From NCBI GenBank assembly GCA_003952965.2, contig CM025851.1:33503597-33567596 (forward strand): a stretch of DNA of 64,000 nucleotides. Reading direction: 5' to 3'. The first letter of the stretch is position 1. Every line of letters begins with the position of its first letter. The notes beneath the pieces were generated by a model that ran no database searches, had not been told where the DNA came from, and saw nothing but the letters and a program-made list of their open reading frames with translations. Positions 1-11,644 of this stretch are shown here, one piece after another. A program made the translations under genes and the position numbers. The DNA comes from Morella rubra (taxonomy: Eukaryota > Streptophyta > Magnoliopsida > Fagales > Myricaceae).

Positions 1-7
1 AAATGTA

Positions 8-1099
8 GTGTTTCAAGTGTTGGATAAAATGGAAGATCATATATATATTAATGAGTTTGATGTGAGCTATATGTTATGGGTATTTCATGGGGAGGGTATT
101 CAACTTGCTTTAAATCTGAGTCAAGAGTCCGGTGCGAGCTTGCCACATATTGATGAGGATTTAGACAGAGATTGCTTTGATGGGATAGAAGAAATGTTAA
201 CCGATGTTCGTGCGGTGTTAGAAAGTGGGGCGGTAAGGGTTGAAACAGAGAACCCAGATATTAGGGAAACCCCCACTTCGACACCGAAGACTTCAACACC
301 ATGTCCATCGGTCGATGAATTGTATTCATTGGCACGTGGACCTAATACATGAGTGATGCGTTATTCTGCATGTGTTGTGAACGGATGTAGATATCATACA
401 GTACAACGGGAAGAACAACGGAGAACTCAGAACAGTGGTATTATGGTACCGGGATCACATGAGGGAAAATCTAATAGAATTTTAAGGCAGACTTGTAGAT
501 ATTTATGCCATGCAATACTTGAGGGAAATACAGTATATTTGTTTAAGTGTGATTGGTGGGACTTCGGAGATCACCTTGGAATTCGTATAGACGAGAACTC
601 TAAGAGCATAAACACTTCCTGACTGTGGTACTCAAAAGATCCATTTGTTTTGGCAAATCAAGCAAGTCATGTATTGTATCTAGTTGATAATTTGCATGGA
701 CCTATGTGGTGAGTCATGCAGAAGTTGTCATGTAGAAATGCATATGAAATTCCCGGCCCGGATCTGGACGGTGAAGTTGATGTAAACATTGAATCAGGAG
801 CAGCCATCGCGAATGAAGCGTATCAAGAGGACGATGCCATTGACTTGTTTATAGACTTATAACAGTTTAACCTAATCGTACAGAGGGATGACGTTACGCC
901 AAACGTTATCCAAGCTTCTGATGCAATTGATCGGCGGAAGAAAAGACGCATAAATAGTAATGATGTTTCAGAAGGGGATGAAGCAGAAATTGAAAATAAT
1001 AGTGAAGAAAGTGGAGACGAAGATTCGTTCGAAAGTGATAGCGACTCTACTGAGGATGAATTTTCGGGTGATAACGTGCAAGAATCGGATTCTGATTAA
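8..1099 (+). pseudogene. TNP2-type CACTA transposase, core-deleted
   Basis: One reading frame runs through with single stops at 350-352 and 620-622 and two later ones. Residues 8-30 (MEDHIY..FDVSYMLWVFHGE) match the N-terminal transposase-associated domain, which continues into an acidic linker. Straight after that comes the C-terminal domain of the family (DELYSLARGP, VVNGCRYHT, VYLFKCDWWDF, SKDPFVLANQASHVLY), which resembles DUF4216. The tail is very acidic (SESGDED-like serine/aspartate runs) and ends near 1099. The whole TNP2 catalytic block (Transposase_21 plus DUF4218), visible in CACTA element 2 at 31.9-33.9 kb, is missing between the two domains. The product could not cut DNA; at best it was a DNA-binding or passenger remnant. 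Confidence 0.75.
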
Positions 1100-1309
1100 T
1101 AATTTCTTCCAAGTATATTTTTTTTCATAATGTGATGTTTGTTGAACTGTTTTTACTTTTATTGTATCTTTTATCACATCTTTATCGTTTCTTTTGTTAT
1201 ATCACAGCTTGTACAGTGAAATGAAGCATGGACGGAATTTCCTTCAGTTACTTCTAGACAGTTGCATAGCGCAGTTACTCGCTTAGTATGAGTCCGATCC
1301 CGAGTCCTA

Positions 1310-2890
1310 CTCTGAGCGCTCCTTCTCCGAGAGAATGAAGCCATGAGTCAAGGCACGCCAGCTTGTCCTAGTAGTTGTGCATGTAAGAAATTATTCTAAG
1401 TTATATTTCAATTTTTTTAAGTTAAACGACCGACTAACTTTGTTAATTTTAATTAATGTAGCGACATCTTCTTCTAAATGCAGGCGAGGTAGGACACATG
1501 GGGTCAGTTTGGAGAAGAGTCTTGGGTCTAGTTCTGGGTTTGGGAAACTATCGGTGCATATCTCGGAGGGAGAGTGTGGAGGAGTGTCTTCCACTATTGC
1601 CACCTATCACGAAGATTGGAATGTTGGTTTGAGGGCTGATTCCGATCTCCGTTAACAAGTGGGCTGATGTTCCTACAGAAGTGAAGGAGTACATTATGGA
1701 TCGGGTGTTGGTATGATTAAACTCATAAACATAGAATTTTTAGTTAAGCATTTCTTTTATCGTTGTAATATTGTATGTTTGGTACTTATGCAGGACCACT
1801 TCGACCTTGACTACACCCATTAGGAGGACATGAGGACAGGGTCGAGACAATGACAACTGCACGTCGAACGTACCGCAACCGGATGCGTGAGTATTTCAAA
1901 AGTTCCCAAGTAAAGAGGCGGCATTGCTGAAGCCGCACCCTGATACCACGGAAGAATAGTGGAAGGAGTTATGCTATCTGTTCACCAGCGAAAGATTTAT
2001 GGTACGTGATTACGAAAACTCGTTGCTTAAATATTACATTATTTTAATATTTAATTACTTAAAATATTGCAGAAACGAAGTGAGTAAAATAAGAAGAATA
2101 GATCAAAGTTGACTGTGAACCACGCTGCTGGTTCGCGCTCGTTCCAACGCACTCGAGCTTGCATGGTAAGTTAAATACTTAAATTTATTGTTTGTCAATA
2201 ACTTTATGCTATTGCCATGTAGAAAAATTCAAGAAAGCGGAATATCAATCCTGCAGAGCTGTATAAGAAGAATTATACAAACAAAGATGGCATTTGGACC
2301 TCGGAAGGAGCGAGAGAAATTTATGTAAGTCGCTTTCATTTTAATCTACTTTATGTAATTTATGTTAATCTATTTAATGTTTCTGGTAATTATTTCATTT
2401 TTTCAGGAACAGATGGATGCCTTCCAGCGCCAGTGTGATTTAGAAGGGAAGAGTTACATCGAAATTGAAGTATATTCCGAGATATTGGGCAAGAAGTCGG
2501 GATATGTTCGGGGATTAGGACGCGCGGTTAAGCCTCCGCCTTCATCAACTTTAACTACAAATCTTCTGATCTACAACACCAGCTAGCGAACAAGGGATGA
2601 GATAGAAGCGATGAGAGCTGCTAGAGAAAAAGACTTGCAAGAATTTGCGAAGAAGCAAGCTGAGATGGAGGCCACGCTGAGGGACCATCGTGAGGAGCAG
2701 CAGGTGGAGCAGGAACGCATTCGGTTGGAGCAGGAGGAGCGCATGAATAGGGAGCAAGAGCACATGCGAGTGGAGCACGAGGAGCGCATGCAAAAGGAGC
2801 AAGAGCGCTTACGGGCAAAATATAAAGGAGCTGGAGAAGAAAAATGTCCTCTGTAATGGAGAAGAAAATGAGCGACATGCAAAGCGACTA
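1310..2890 (+). pseudogene. TNPA-like CACTA accessory protein (Transposase_24-like)
   Basis: Plant CACTA elements carry a second gene whose product binds the subterminal repeats and assists transposition. Exon-like blocks here follow that family in order: an RGRTHG-type start (1484-1655), a WADVPTEVKEYIMDRVL block (1660-1715), DHFDLDY and RTYRNRMREYF (1793-2000), NKKNRSK..HAAGSRSFQRTRA (2073-2165), LYKKNYTNKDGIWTSEGAREIY (2222-2325), and GKKSGYVRGLGRAVKPP (2407-2560). A charged Glu/Arg coiled coil follows (2611-2856). AT-rich introns with GTAAGT-like and CAG borders separate the blocks. Stops and frameshifts (2584, 1800-1830) mean it is probably dead. The same module recurs, split, in CACTA element 2. 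Confidence 0.7.
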
Positions 2891-3094
2891 TTCAGCCAGT
2901 TTGGGGGTTCAAAAAGGTAGATGCATGTATGTTGTAATAGCTTTGTGAATATGTATTATTACGATATTATTTTCGATTTAATTATGGATCACTATTTGTT
3001 ATTATTGATGTTTATTAATGCAGCATTGTATTGTTATTATAATAGTGCGTGTTATATAAATATTTTTGTTATTATTTTTTTTAAAAAGCCAATT

Positions 3095-3640
3095 CGGTTA
3101 CCACCGTTCGATCGGTATCATCAGCGATCAATCGGTTGCTGTTAAACCGATCGATCGTTCAATACCACTATTCAATCGCCAATATTAAAAAGACAAAATT
3201 ATTGATTGATCAGTAACAAAACGATCTGTCGGTACTATAAGCGACCGATCGGTGGAGAAATAGACGATTGATTGTCAGATAACACAGATCGATCAGTTAT
3301 TTAATCAACGTTCCATCATTGAAATAAACGACCGATCGGTTTTGGCATGAATTGATCGTTATACTTAAGTGATTGATCGCTTATATAAAACGTCCGATCG
3401 TCGTTACTGAAACGATCGATCTTCTATTTCTTACCAAGCGATCGTTAAATTTGTCGATCAATCACCAATAAATAACCGATTGATCGTCAATACGTACCAT
3501 TCGATCATCTTAGATTGACGAACGGTCATATTGGTAACCGTTCAATCATTCCAAACAAATACCAATTGATCGCTGTTTTTTCCGATCCATCACTTCGTTT
3601 TCACTTACCGCTCGGCAAAAGTACCGATCGATCATTAGAT
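3095..3640. repeat. Subterminal repeat array, CGATCGATCG palindrome
   Basis: About 25 degenerate copies of a palindromic core (ACCGATCGATCGGT and variants such as GCGATCAATCGG, ACCGATCGGT, GTCGATCAATC) lie every 15-25 bp with AT-rich spacers. Clear copies are near 3105, 3123, 3146, 3242, 3286, 3331, 3412, 3436 and 3622. Position next to the transposon end and short motif size fit the subterminal repeats that CACTA TNPA proteins bind. Because the core is its own reverse complement, copies have no orientation. Confidence 0.75.
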
Positions 3641-3795
3641 TTAGTGACGAAAATGTTCCGTCAATAAAAAATTTTCGTGACGAAATTCCGTGATGTTCTT
3701 TTGCTGATGGAGCTTGTGACAAAAATTTCATCACTAATACTTTTAGTGACGAAATTTTCACCTTTTGTGACGAAATTTTCACCTTTTGGTGGGAA
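3640..3795. repeat. GTGACGAAA terminal-type repeats of CACTA 1
   Basis: Four or five copies of TTAGTGACGAAAATTTTC-like blocks, in both orientations, form short inverted repeats. Such GTGACGAAA arms are common close to plant CACTA ends and also occur in the ends of CACTA element 2. From here to 4220 the sequence is AT-rich, with two GTTCGAAC/CCGAACGG-like words and no coding signal. Confidence 0.5.
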
Positions 3796-4220
3796 CGGCT
3801 AACATATCGTGTTTTATATTTTCTATATTTTTAAGTTGCAATTATTGTTAAATTTGATTAAAATTAAATTTTTTGAACCATTCAAACATTGCCATCAGAT
3901 TTCCGAACGGTCTCTTTAAACATGACCGGCAACATTAGTAAATAATAGCGTTCTAACGTTGTTCCTTAAGCAGTTCGAACTGTTTACAATTTATTTTATT
4001 TGTTTTTATTTTTTTTTAAGTTATTTTATAATGTTCTTAAAAAATAAGCTCGAATTATTGTTACATTATTTCGTAATAAAATCGGTCGTTACAATTATTT
4101 AATATTTTGCTTAAATATTAATACATTCCATGTCATTGTTGTGCATATCCTATACTTCGAGCCCCATTAATATTTATCAATATCACTTTTTCTATAAAAA
4201 GATCTCTTTTTCTTCTAGTG

Positions 4221-5129
4221 TGTTTACATCACTTCAATTGGCTCTGATAGTCCATGTAGTGATTAGGGATTAGTTCCCAAGCATGACAGTTGATGACACC
4301 ACCATTATCTCATGAGCAAAGAGCTCTCTGATTAGTGCTTATACTATACTCTCGTCACCAAAACTAAAATAAATAAACAGGTTGATTTCATCTTCAAATG
4401 GTCATGACCCAGCATACTCTCATCATCCAAAAATAAAATAAAATTGTTGTGCATATACTATATATACTCTAGTCACCCATAAATCTCGTAACGTACAAAA
4501 TTAGTTCCCCAGAATTTTATAAACAATAGATACATCTGTGGATTTCTTTTCACCATCATTAATGCTCCGAAAAACTATCAATATGTAATGCAATTCTCAA
4601 CTTTAAGAAATCCCAATTCATTTGATCGATTGCAATACGGTATACATATATCTAATTTGCATCCACTTTAATCTATCTCTGACTCAGTACTCATTGGATA
4701 TACTGATATTTCCTGGAGAATCTTAGAAAGATATTTGTTGTGGTAAGAATAAATATTATTCAGGATCCATAAGGAGTAAATAAATGAGAATAAAATCAGC
4801 AGTCACACAAACACCAAGATTTAAGTAGTTTAGTTTTGAAGCCTACGTTCATTGGCGGAAACTCAGAAAAAAATTCACTATCAAGAAAATAGAGTACAAA
4901 GAGTGTGGTAACATAAAACTCAAGCCCAAAGCCTCAATACACTCAATTTCCCCTCACACAAAAGAGATGAGAATAACAACAGAGACCTCTCAAATATGCC
5001 ACTTTTTCTCTCGTCTCTCCACTAGGTTTTCACGCAGCCTAAACTTTCAAAAAAACTATTATCCTTTTATAGTTGCACTCTACGAACATTGTGTGAATTT
5101 CCATAAATTCAAAGAATTGAAGTCTTCAA
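4221..5129. other. Unassigned AT-rich sequence, no gene seen
   Basis: I see no convincing coding region, RNA gene or element terminus. The longest open stretch (4967-5185) has no recognisable domain and runs into the copia LTR. This may be original host DNA between CACTA 1 and copia P, or an old unrecognised repeat. Confidence 0.4.
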
Positions 5130-5353
5130 TGTTTATCATATATCTCACAACTTGGGCATCACTCTTTAGTAATTCTCAAGTTTAGCAATTAGACAATTCT
5201 AATTGATTCTTTCCATCTTGTAATTATTCTGTAAATTATTACATTCATTTTCTTCTTTGGCTTCTTCACCTATAAATAGACCAGTCCTCATACAATTCTA
5301 TACACATAGAAAAACGCAGAATTCTCAAATTCTTTCGCTTGCATTCTTTTACA
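5130..5353 (+). repeat. 5' LTR of copia P
   Basis: Begins TGTTTATCATATATCTC and ends TTTTACA, directly before the primer site. It aligns along its length with 17940-18177, apart from a short deletion near its 5' end (the right copy begins TGTCGAGATATATTACC). It holds a TATA box at 5271-5279 (CTATAAATAG). Confidence 0.8.
5271..5280 (+). promoter_or_regulatory. TATA box of copia P 5' LTR
   Basis: TATAAATAGA is preceded by CACC. The right LTR has the same CACCTATAAATAG at 18087-18099, and conservation in both LTRs supports a promoter role. Confidence 0.6.
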
Positions 5354-5368
5354 TGGTATCAGAGCCAC
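5354..5368 (+). other. Primer binding site (tRNA-iMet type) of copia P
   Basis: TGGTATCAGAGCC abuts the 5' LTR. It is the standard complement to the 3' end of plant initiator-methionine tRNA used by copia elements. Confidence 0.85.
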
Positions 5369-5785
5369 CGGAATTTTGATGCCCCTCTTAGCCTCCTTCC
5401 TTGTGAGGGATTCTAGTTCTTGTGTTTTTATCTTGTCTCTCTCACTCTCCCACCGATGTCCTTGTCTTTTTGGAGCACTTCGAAGATCGCTCATGCCGAA
5501 CTACTATCACAAAGGTGTTCGTCCATCAACGCTCTTTAGTTTGGTAAAATTTCACGTCTATCCTTTGCTGCACACGCCTCAACGCGCCGCCACAAGATTC
5601 TGTGAAGATTTTCTGTGCCGCTCCATGCATCTGCAGCCCACTTCACCTCCACCTCAGCATCATTCCAGTCACCTCCACCTCAGCTACCACATCCCCAATG
5701 ACGTGTCATGTTGACTTTTGGTTGACTTTGATTGTTGCCTTTTGGTTGGCTTTTCGGATGCGCTTATTTTCTTGGACCCTCGACT

Positions 5786-6294
5786 ATGTCTTCCTCAAAT
5801 GATGTCACTTGGCCTATTGAGATCATTTTGGGTGGGACAAATTACAATCTTTAGGCTTCAACTATTAGGATTTTTCTCAAAGGGAGGAAACTTTGGTGCT
5901 ATGTATTCCTCAATTTGAAAAGATTTTGTCAAAGACTGCCACAGAATATGCTAATCGCTTGGAGGAATGGAAAAGCATTCAATGCAAAATTCTATCTTGG
6001 TTCATCAACACTTTATTTCCTTCCACTCACAGCCATCTTCCAAAACTTTGCAATGCAAAGGCTGGGGACTTGTTGGAGAATTGATACAACTGTACCAATG
6101 ATGCATCACTTCAGTTTCAACTTGAGAGAAAAATTTACAGCCTTGTTATGGTCACTTCTTCTGGGTCCTCTTCAACTTGTTCTGCGGCATAGACTCATTC
6201 ATCTTCTAAAAAGGATTTCTGCAACTATTGCAAAAAAAAGGTCATGCGATCAAAGATTGTATGAAGTTACAAAGGAAATAGGCTTGCACCTCTA
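5786..6294 (+). pseudogene. copia P gag
   Basis: ATG at 5786 opens MSSSNDVTWPIEIILGG followed by TNYNL-stop-AS and FLKGRKLW, the start of a copia gag (UBN2/Retrotran_gag type). The expected Trp after NYNL has become a stop. Further down, CNYCKKKGHAIKDC (6213-6260) is an intact CX2CX4HX4C zinc knuckle of the nucleocapsid. Stops and frame changes lie between, so no full protein can be made. Confidence 0.7.
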
Positions 6295-6439
6295 GAGACT
6301 TTCTCCAGCAAACTGTTGCGATTGCTTCTACTGACTAATGTGCTTTTGAGTCCTCTTCTCTACCCACTTCTCTAACAACAACTGATATTGAGGCTTTAAT
6401 CCATTAGGTTTTGTCTCATTCCACTAGTACCTTATCCAT

Positions 6440-7868
6440 CACCTCAGGTAAACCATCTTGGTTTTTTTATTCTACTTGTTATAATCACGTGACCTCTGAT
6501 TCCACACTATTTTTTTAAAAAGCCGATCTTCATCATTCTCATCATATTTACTCTGTGGATGCATCCAATATATCTGTTAGCCATCTTGGATCTATCTTTA
6601 CTTCCAACTTCATTGTTGATCATACATATTTCATCCCCAACCTATCATTGAATCTTCTGTTTTCTTGGCCAACTTTGTGAGTTAGGTTTAGAGCTTCATT
6701 TCTTTAACCGAGGTTGTGATATGTAGGATCCACGAATGGGGTAGATAGTTGGGACCGGTCGTAAGATTGGACGCTTGTTTGAGTTGGATCACTTGCATAT
6801 CCCTTCTATAGTGTCTCCATCTATTGCTACTATCACTACCTCCACTAGTCTTTGGCACTCTCGTCTTGATCATTCTGCGTTGCCCTGCATTTAGTTGTTA
6901 GCATCTAGTGGTCATCATGGATATGTTGAGTTTGATTGTCTTACTTGTCAATTAGGCAAACAAACTCATTTATCTTTTAATACTAGTGATTCGTTTTCCT
7001 CTGCACGCTTTGATCTTGGTTATTCTGATATTTGGGATCTTGCTCCAATCTCCATTGAAGGGGGATCACACAAATTTGTCATATTTGTGGATGATTATTC
7101 TTGTTATATATGGATTTATCTTTTGCATACTCATTCTATTATTTGACATTTGTAAAAATTTTCAAAATGGTGCAAACACAATTTTCTCGTACCATTAAAA
7201 TCTTTCGTTCTGATAATGCTATGGAATATAACGAGAAACCTTTTCTTGGGTTTTTATAGCAAAATGACACTCTTCCCCATCGATCTTGTCCTTACAGCTC
7301 TCAACAGAATGGTCGCGCATAACGAAAACAACGTTCGATCTTGGATATAGTCATATCACTTCGCCTCTTTGCATCTCTTCCTGAATGTTTTTATGGTGAA
7401 ATTGCTCTTACTGCTGTCTATACAATAAATTGTGTCCCCTCACCCACTATTCGCAACAATACTCCTTTTGAGCTGCTTTATGGTAAAGTTCCTAACTATC
7501 GCTCTCTCTGAGTCTTTGGTTGTGTCTGTTTTGTTCTCTTGCCCCCCCGCTCCCAATTAACGTACTAAGTTAGAGCCTCGTTCTAGGCTCTGTTGCTTCC
7601 TTGGCTATGGTCTTAGAGAAAAGGGTTACCACTATTATGACCCGTCACCAAGCGTCTTCAGCTCTCTTGCCATGTGATGTTTTGGGAACACAAATTCTTT
7701 ACTACTCTTTCCTCTTTCCCATCTGTGTGCTCTTGTCTGTCGCCCATTTTCACGGATCCGTCTATTGCTTTGTTTCCGAGTCAACTAACCCTTTTTCAGA
7801 TGATGCTAGCTCTTCAAGCGATCCATCTTCTGCTACTTCCAATGATGTTGCCACGCTGTTGATCATTG
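6440..7868 (+). pseudogene. copia P protease-integrase
   Basis: Protease is only hinted at (CYNHVTSDS, about 6475). The integrase is clearer: the zinc-binding N-terminus is seen as LWHSRLDHSALP and CLTCQLGKQTH (6850-6965). The core runs from GYSDIWDLAPISIEGG (first Asp) through FVIFVDDYS, then FRSDNAMEYNEKPFL (second Asp, about 7206-7245), then HRSCPYSSQQNGRA (7280-7320). The third catalytic residue region and GKVPNY..VFGCVCF follow. Several stops (6892, 7257, 7318, 7510) interrupt it. The frame is lost at the junction with solo LTR W at 7874. Confidence 0.75.
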
Positions 7869-8608
7869 TGAATTGACTATGCCCAAAGAATAACGTAGCA
7901 ACTGCAGCACAGCTTTGGGGTGTCAATTCCTCAGGGAGATATGTGAAAAAACAATTAGAACAAGAAAATTAAATGAAATTACTTAATTATCAATTATAAA
8001 TAACTTAATTGAACTATGATTTTAGAAACTTAGAATTATAATGGTGAAAATGGTTACTCAAGATTACGGATAGCAAATCATCGGGAATTCCTCGTTCAAA
8101 TCCGGTATATCAATTTCTCTTGATTCATTGATTAACACAACTAGGGAATTCAACTCCAAAATCCCCAATTGGAAGATATAGAACTACAAACCAAAACTTA
8201 ATTCAAAGGTAACCCTTGAGAAATCATTCACCACTTTAAAACCTTATGAGTTATTATTCTTATTGACATAACCTAATGACGACAATATACCTCGTGGGTA
8301 ATATTGCAGCAAAAAATCAAATCAACAAGATAATAACTTATCTAAAACACAATCATGGACGTTAACCATTCGATAGACAAAGCATGACTGAATCTATAAA
8401 GATAGTCATTCCAAGATCATTCAGAGATGAGAAAACAAACTAATAACAATTGGAGAATGATAAACAAGAGTTGTATCAACGTCAAGAATGTTTACATGAA
8501 TCAAAAGCAAATAGATAATACCTTATTCGTACGAGTTCATCCTTAGCCTTGCTTGGAGATTTAGCTATCCATTCGAGCAAAGAAACTTTCTCCCTTAAAA
8601 GATAGCTA

Positions 8609-9167
8609 TGATAGTTTATGCGGAATTAGACTAAAATAAACAACATGTTTTCAACAAAACATCTAATCAGGATTATAATTGCAATTGCGGATTCGATTAC
8701 CTACCTAATACAGTAATTCAGGAATCCACAAGTTCAACCCGCTTTACGATCCAATCCAAAGCTCCAGCGATTCAGAAACAACAACTCAGATGTGTTGCCT
8801 CCTAAGGGATTTATGTCACTCTCTCTTTTAGGGATTTCTCTAATAGGTTCTGATGGCCAACCCCTTGAATATAACAGTTATATTTATAGGCCTTGGGAAA
8901 CCCTAGAGAGAGCATGAGACATAGGATCCTTAGGGATCTCAAATTCCAGCCGTAGGATTAAACTGAAGAACTCTTCTTCTAATAAAATTAGGGCTTCTAC
9001 TAATTACAATCAAGTCCATCAACATATTGTAATTGACCCCTGAAATTTGAGATTATTGCAAATATGCCCCTTTTACATACAATTAATTCCTTCCACCAAA
9101 CTATATTCCATATGAGATATTAGGACTGGATTAATTATTTGGTTATCGAGGGCACATAATTCTAACA
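8609..9167 (-). repeat. 3' LTR of copia S
   Basis: 559 bp; minus-strand ends are TGTTAGAATT and AAACTATCA. Over the U3-rich part (about 8750-9167) it differs from 15270-15686 at only a handful of positions. Differences cluster near the 8609 end. The antisense TATA box is CCTATAAATATAA at 8879-8891. Confidence 0.92.
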
Positions 9168-9934
9168 ATCTCCCACTTGCCCTCAGAACCAAATATCACC
9201 GTCATGTCCCTATCTCATGTAAACCTTGATTTCTTAGTTCACAACTCAGTTGGACCACAAAACAATTTTGAAATATATAATATACTTTTATGTATTCAAA
9301 AATAGTTTTGTAAAACACACCGGCCGGATTTCTTTTGGTCCAACACTTATATGAACATTAACTGAATATACTGTCTCTCCAAGAGACTGGTGGATTCCTT
9401 GTTGAGCATTCATACAACTCATCCATCACGCACACAACCCAACATGTCCGTATATAGTCCTGAATGGACATCACCGGTTGACAACGTCAAAGTATGTGTA
9501 CATAATACATGAATAAATACAAACCTCTCAGGTCTAAGGACAATACCGAATTGTGATAGAACAACCTTTAACCTGACAGTGATCATTTTCCAAAAGGCGT
9601 TCTTTATCGGATCCTGTTCAGTGTATGTACTTATTACATGACACCCACTTGTCTGCTTAAGGTCATACCTCAATGATGGAATCAATCATTCTCCGCACAA
9701 CAAGTGTAGACTTTATGACACAAAAGTCTAGAACAATTTCAGGCTTACAAGGAACTGAAAAATCATTATTCCCTGCCTTTGATTCATTAATCTCTAGCAT
9801 GATTTTTCTACAATGTTACCTGAACAAATTTACATACATAACATCTCATGTTACGTATAAACCCATAACAACAATAATATATGTGAAAAACAAATAAACT
9901 TTTATTATCAAATAATAAAGAAAAAAACAAAACG
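9168..9934 (-). other. 3' untranslated region and purine tract of copia S
   Basis: On the minus strand GCAAGTGGGAGAT at 9168-9180 is the polypurine tract right before the 3' LTR. The rest, up to the RNase H stop at 9935, holds no convincing gene. Confidence 0.6.
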
Positions 9935-10370
9935 TCAAACCCAATCATACATATATCTCAAACCCATATCCTTAATATGTTTCTCAAACACTTTCTGAGA
10001 TAAAGGCTTTGTAAATGGATCAGCTAAATTATCAGCTGATGCAACCTTCACCATTGTGACATCACCTCTTGATATGATATCACGTATTAGGTGAAAACGA
10101 CGTTCTATGTGCTTCGTCCTTTGATGAGACCTTGGTTCCACTGCCTGTGCAATTGCACCATTGTTATCGCAGTATAAGGAAATAGGCGCCTCAATCGAAG
10201 GGACAACTTCAAGTTCTTGAATGAACTTGCGAATCCACACAGCTTCCTTTGCAGCTTCACTTGCAGCAACATATTCTGCCTCAGTTGTAGAATCAGCAGT
10301 AGTACTTTGCTTGAAACTTCTCCAACTGAATGCTCCTTTGCCAAGAAGGAACACAAACCCGGATGTTGAT
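9935..10370 (-). pseudogene. copia S RNase H
   Basis: Reads on from RT after a frameshift near 10390. RRSTSGFVFLLGKGAFSWRS is the copia RNase H signature, followed by STTEAEYVAASEAAKEAVW, SLYCDNNGAIAQA and HIERRFHLIRD; it ends with a stop at 9935. The acidic residues of the family (Glu in EAEY, Asp in CDN) are present. Apart from the lost frame with RT this domain looks undamaged. Confidence 0.85.
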
Positions 10371-10379
10371 CTTCTATCA

Positions 10380-11644
10380 TCAATGTCTGATTGAAAATCC
10401 GAATCTGTATATCCCTGGAGTCAGATCCTCACTACCATACACTAAGAAATAGTGTTTTGTATTTCTCAAATACCTGAGGATATGTTTTACTGCTGACCAA
10501 TGTTCTGGACCTGGATTGGATTGGTATCTACTCACAACGCTAACTGCGTGACTGATATCAGGTCTAGTACAAAGCATAGCATACATGAGACTCCCTACAG
10601 CCGAAGCATAATGGCAGTTACTCATCTTCTCTCTTTCTTCAGGTGTTTTTGGACACATCTGCTTAGAGAGATGAATTCCATGTCTAAAGGGTAGAAACCC
10701 TTTCTTGGAATTTACCATGCTAAATCTAGCCAATATCCTGTCAATATAATTGACCTGTGAGAGACCCAATAATCTCTTCTTTCGGTCTCTAAACACTTTG
10801 ATCCCGAGTATGTAGGATGCTTCCCCAAGGTCTTTCATTGAAAATTGGTTAGACAACCACATTTTCACAGATGACAAAGCCCTACATCATTCCCAATGAG
10901 TAGTATGTCATCTACATAAAGAACCAAAAAGGTGATAGCACTCCCACTAACCTTCTTGTAGACACAAGGTTCATCCATGTTTTGTGAGAAACCAAACATT
11001 TTGATTGACTCATTAAAACGGATGTTCCAACAACGTGATGCTTGTTTTAGGCCATAAATGGATTTCTCCAATTTGCACACTTTTGATTCATTTTCCTGAG
11101 ATATGAAACCTTCTGGCTGGTCCATATAAATTTCTTCATGGATGTACCCATTCAAGAATGCGGTTTTCACATCCATCTGCCATATCTCATAATCATAGTA
11201 TGCTGCAATTGCCAATAGAATCCTTATGGACTTTAGCATAGCTACTGGTGAAAAGGTTTCCTCATAATCAATACCAGCCTTTTGAGTATACCCTTTCGCT
11301 ACCAGCCTAGCTTTAAAGGTCTCTACCTTTCCTGTTGGTCCAAGTTTCCTTTTGTAGACCCATTTGCAACCTATAGGCTTAATGCCTTCTGGTTTGTCTA
11401 CCAAGGTCCATACCTTGTTGGAATACATGGAGTCCATCTCTGATTCCATGGCCACATGCCAATGCTTAGCATCTTTGTCTTTCACAGCCTCTGTATAATC
11501 ACAAGGATCAATCTCCAGTCCCTCAGATTCCATTTGATAAATCTCATTTAACAAATTGAATTTTACTGGAGGTCTTATAATCCTTTTACTACGACGAGGC
11601 TCCTGTGTCTCAACAGGTTCAGTTTGATCAGTGGGAATAATCAC
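10380..11644 (-). pseudogene. copia S reverse transcriptase
   Basis: Two overlapping frames (11644-10865 and 10877-10380) make one RT. Seen: RRSKRIIRPPVKF and WHVAMESEMDSM at the start, GCKWVYKRKLGPTGKVE, RLVAKGYTQKAGIDYEETF, QMDVKTAFLNGYIHEEIYM (first catalytic Asp), QPEGF, CKLEKSIYGLKQASRCWN, and YVDDILLIGND with both active-site aspartates. A single-base frameshift just after the active site (near 10870) moves the thumb/connection (FSMKDLGEASYILGIK, TRPDISHAVSVVSRY) to the next frame. It overlaps the end of the integrase frame by four bases. Confidence 0.88.

Larger units (their letters stand above)
1..4220 (+). mobile_element. CACTA (En/Spm) transposon 1, right part
   Basis: Seen: a TNP2-like transposase remnant (8-1099), a TNPA-like gene in several exons (about 1310-2890), an array of CGATCGATCG-like repeats (3095-3640) and a candidate terminus ending TTCTTCTAGTG at 4220. 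Read on the minus strand that terminus is CACTAGAAGAAAAAG, close to the CACTACAAGAAAA end of CACTA element 2. The gene order transposase, TNPA-like gene, subterminal repeats, TIR is normal for plant CACTA elements. The left end and one copy of the 3-bp duplication lie outside the window, so the right boundary rests on TIR resemblance only and is tentative. Confidence 0.6.

Noticed and set aside
2551-2882. Minus-strand ORFs rich in Cys, Ser and Leu
   Set aside because: Shadows of the charged coiled-coil exon of the TNPA-like gene on the + strand.
3090-3640. Centromeric or telomeric satellite
   Set aside because: Motif is short, degenerate, irregularly spaced and sits next to CACTA genes and a TIR-like end; no telomere repeat seen.
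5376-5714. ORF in the leader of copia P
   Set aside because: Lies between primer site and the gag start at 5786; translation has no gag motif and overlaps two other frames equally open.
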